This document shows positions 61,546 through 64,000 of a DNA stretch of 64,000 nucleotides, piece after piece. The stretch covers positions 219,282,965 to 219,346,964 of the forward strand of contig OX352774.1 of NCBI GenBank assembly GCA_947095535.1, read 5' to 3'. The notes under the pieces were generated by a model. That model searched no databases. It worked only from the letters and a program-made list of their open reading frames with translations, and had not been told where the DNA came from. The stretch's first letter is position 1. Every line of letters starts with the position of its first letter. Position numbers and translations under genes: made by a program. The stretch comes from Poecilobothrus nobilitatus (taxonomy: Eukaryota; Arthropoda; Insecta; Diptera; Dolichopodidae).

Positions 61546-63879
61546 GAAGCTAATAAGCACATTTTTTCAAAATTTTTTTAAAATGTGCTTTAAAGGCGTT
61601 CAAGCTCATATTAAAGAAAAAAAAAGTAATAAAAGGCATACGCACATTTTTTTAATATTTTATATGTAGAGTAATAGAGTTCTTTGAGGATTATACAAAA
61701 ATATTGTATACATATATTTGCTCCTAAGTTTCAAACCACTACTTAGATTTAAAAAGACAACTAGATTTTAAGATATGTAACTAGATTTAAAAGTAAATTC
61801 TATTTTTTTCTCTACAATATACTTTTCATTCTATATTTAGGAAAATTACTAGAATTAATTCACGGCTTTCTTTTCGAGATAAATTAAGTGTCTAGAAAAA
61901 AATCGCAATAGAAAAAGCAATAACTGAATTAGTTTGTTGAGTATTTGTAATAATAAAATCTAAGCTTATATTAATTTTTATTTGTTTAACGATAAAAAAA
62001 ATTAAAACAAAAGATTTTGCTTATGGATTTTACATACCGTACCTAACTATTAGTGCTTAACAATAAAATTGGGAATGTAAAAAATGTTGCGAAACTTGAA
62101 AATTTTATCTCTTTCTGCACTATATAAATTTTACATGTTGACTTTACGCATCCTATAAAATAATAATGAAATTTGAAGTTTGACAGAAAAAATTAAGTAA
62201 AACAAAATTTTAATTTTACTAAATTTTGGTTTTTTCTCTATTTTTTAACTATAATATTTTGTTTTGAACTTCTTTTTATTTATTGGCTTCTTCTTATATT
62301 TTATATTCACATACTAATTATTTGACGCTTTACTTCGTACAAAAAGCGAAAAAAGTTAAAAGTAAAGCTATTTTTTTGACGACTGCGAAACAACTGCGTT
62401 TATTGTTAACACATTATATGTATGTACCTTTCATACAATTAAGTACATTTCAACTATAATTTGACAGTTGACTTTTCATTGTAGATGCAAAGTAAAGCAT
62501 AATCGGCTAAAGTCAAAATCGAAATGCTTTTTGTCTCTAATTAATTCAACCACCAATTATGATCACAAGTAAATTATAGAAAAATGGCACTTTTTTATAT
62601 AACGTTAGACATAAAAATAATAAAAACGGATATGAATACAAATGTACATATGTATGTATGTATATATGTATATATCACCAAAATTATATTATTATAGGTA
62701 AATTAGGTAATTACTAATTAGTTATAGATTTTCTAAACTTTAAATCAACAATGATTATATGTATTGTTAAATAATAATATATGTATATACATATCAATGT
62801 ATGTATATGTATCGATAATAATACAAGTATTATAATATCGATATAATGTTATCCGACTTTAGATTATTGATGAAAATTATGGATGTTGCGTAAAGATTTT
62901 AATTTTTCCGGAGATGAAATGAAGATGTGGACTATAATATATTTAATATGTATTATGTAGCACCCTATTCAAACCAATTTTAATTTTTAACAAATATTTT
63001 TGTATATAATTGATAAATACTATTATACACAAAGCTCCCAGATTACACTTGACATTTTTACCTAAATTTGTTTTAAAAATGTTTTAATTTATTATAGTGC
63101 CTACACAATTAATTATTATTCTATATCTGAATAATTAAACATTTGATATTTTGTTTGATTTAATCAATGATTTAATTTTTAAATTAACATTGCACACATC
63201 CATAAATATTTAATATGTATATTTTAGAGTTATATAGGTACATACATATGTATATGTATATAAATGTATATTTGTAATATAAATACAAAAAATAATATTT
63301 ATTTTTATTAAATATTATGCAAATAGCTATTAAATAATTGTTTTTAAGGTTCAAAGTTTTTTATTTCTAATTATAGGTAATTAAAGTTGCATATGTATGT
63401 ATTTAATAAAATGTAACTACTGCATATTAATTTATTTATAATAGTTTATTGTTAATCTACTTAAAAATATTACATTTCAATTAATTTTATTCCAAAACAA
63501 TTTTTTTTTTATATTAAAAAAAAAAACATAAAATCAAGCAAAAGGACAATTAAAAAATTTTTTTTTAAAGAAAAGGATTATATATAACATGTAAGAATTT
63601 AATTATATGACATTATAAATTATATGATAATTTATAGTTTAAATTAAAACTTATAATCTAGATACGAAGAATTTATCTATGAGAAGAAAAAAAAAAACAA
63701 AAAATTATCTTTAAAGTTAGTAAATTTTAAAAATAATTAACGAATATCTTAAGATTTATAAAGTACCTAGTACTGGCAAAATGAAAATTATCATATAAAC
63801 ATTTATAAACAATATTACTGTATGTGATTACTGATTAGTAATTAGTAATTACCTATGAAATATATGTAAGTTACTATAA

Positions 63880-64000
63880 GGTGAGCGGAAATAATGCCAC
63901 AGGAAATAAAGTCGAATCGATTTTATTCTCTTTCGATGCAGAAATAAAGCTTAAATCGCAAATTTTGAAAATTCGATTTTATTACCGTTTTAAAAAGGGA
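63880..64000 (+). mobile_element. left end of a MITE cut by the window border
   Basis: GGTGAGCGGAAATAATGCC then AGGAAATAAAG aligns in order with the terminus of the 24.9-kb element (GGTGCAGTGACAGAACGCCC, AGGAAATAAAA). This suggests a related Mutator-type MITE whose other end lies outside. Confidence 0.45.

Larger units (their letters stand above)
58600..63870. other. distal intergenic DNA
   Basis: Outside the THAP-like stub and the partial repeat at 61140-61545, I find A/T-rich sequence without coding potential. Slightly less biased stretches near 60240-60320 and 62300-62530 carry no recognisable motif. Confidence 0.45.

Noticed and set aside
1..64000. CRISPR arrays, operons, ribosome binding sites
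   Set aside because: The split gene, SINEs and poly-A tails show eukaryotic nuclear DNA; repeat arrays lack the spaced-repeat pattern.

Overview
The window is animal nuclear DNA, almost certainly from an insect. It is extremely A/T-rich, full of homopolymer and TATG/TA microsatellite tracts, and contains a gene split by GT-AG introns together with tRNA-derived SINEs, MITEs, and hAT, LINE and FLYWCH-type transposon remnants. The TGTATGTA-type microsatellites and the ACGGACGGACATGGCT repeat module resemble dipteran genomes, but the sequence alone does not fix the order.

Only one well-supported host gene is present. It lies on the minus strand and runs from about 47.4 kb down to 5.2 kb. It encodes a CD36-family (class B scavenger receptor) protein. 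Eleven coding exons join with consistent phases into an open frame of about 716 codons: exon 1 at 47181-47376, exons 2-4 at 24.4-26.2 kb, exons 5-10 at 9.07-11.1 kb, and a small last exon at 5235-5282. The protein has the family layout of an N-terminal membrane helix, a glycosylated cysteine-bearing ectodomain and a C-terminal helix. It is unusual in carrying a 65-residue N-terminal and a roughly 190-residue Asn-rich C-terminal cytoplasmic extension. A short G/C-richer spot inside intron 1 (45272-45287) could be an alternative first exon that would give a short N-terminus in the correct phase.

The introns are large (21 kb, 13 kb, 3.8 kb) and hold mobile-element debris. Intron 10 holds a broken LINE reverse transcriptase and a small MITE. 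Intron 4 holds tandem repeats, a SINE, a TA-flanked foldback MITE and a hammerhead-ribozyme-like motif. Intron 3 holds a MITE with a 9-bp target duplication. Intron 1 holds SINEs, two more hammerhead-like motifs in inverted orientation, a TA-flanked MITE, a hAT remnant with an 8-bp target duplication, and copies of a dispersed TE-terminal module.

Upstream of the gene (47.4-64 kb) I find no second host gene. That region holds a 1.6-kb repeat of the ACGGACGG family and a second partial copy, a fourth SINE family, and an 856-bp transposon-like unit encoding a FLYWCH zinc finger. The unit has arms of 14-bp tandem repeats and a 96-bp perfect palindrome. The region also holds a THAP-like stub and a MITE end cut by the window border.
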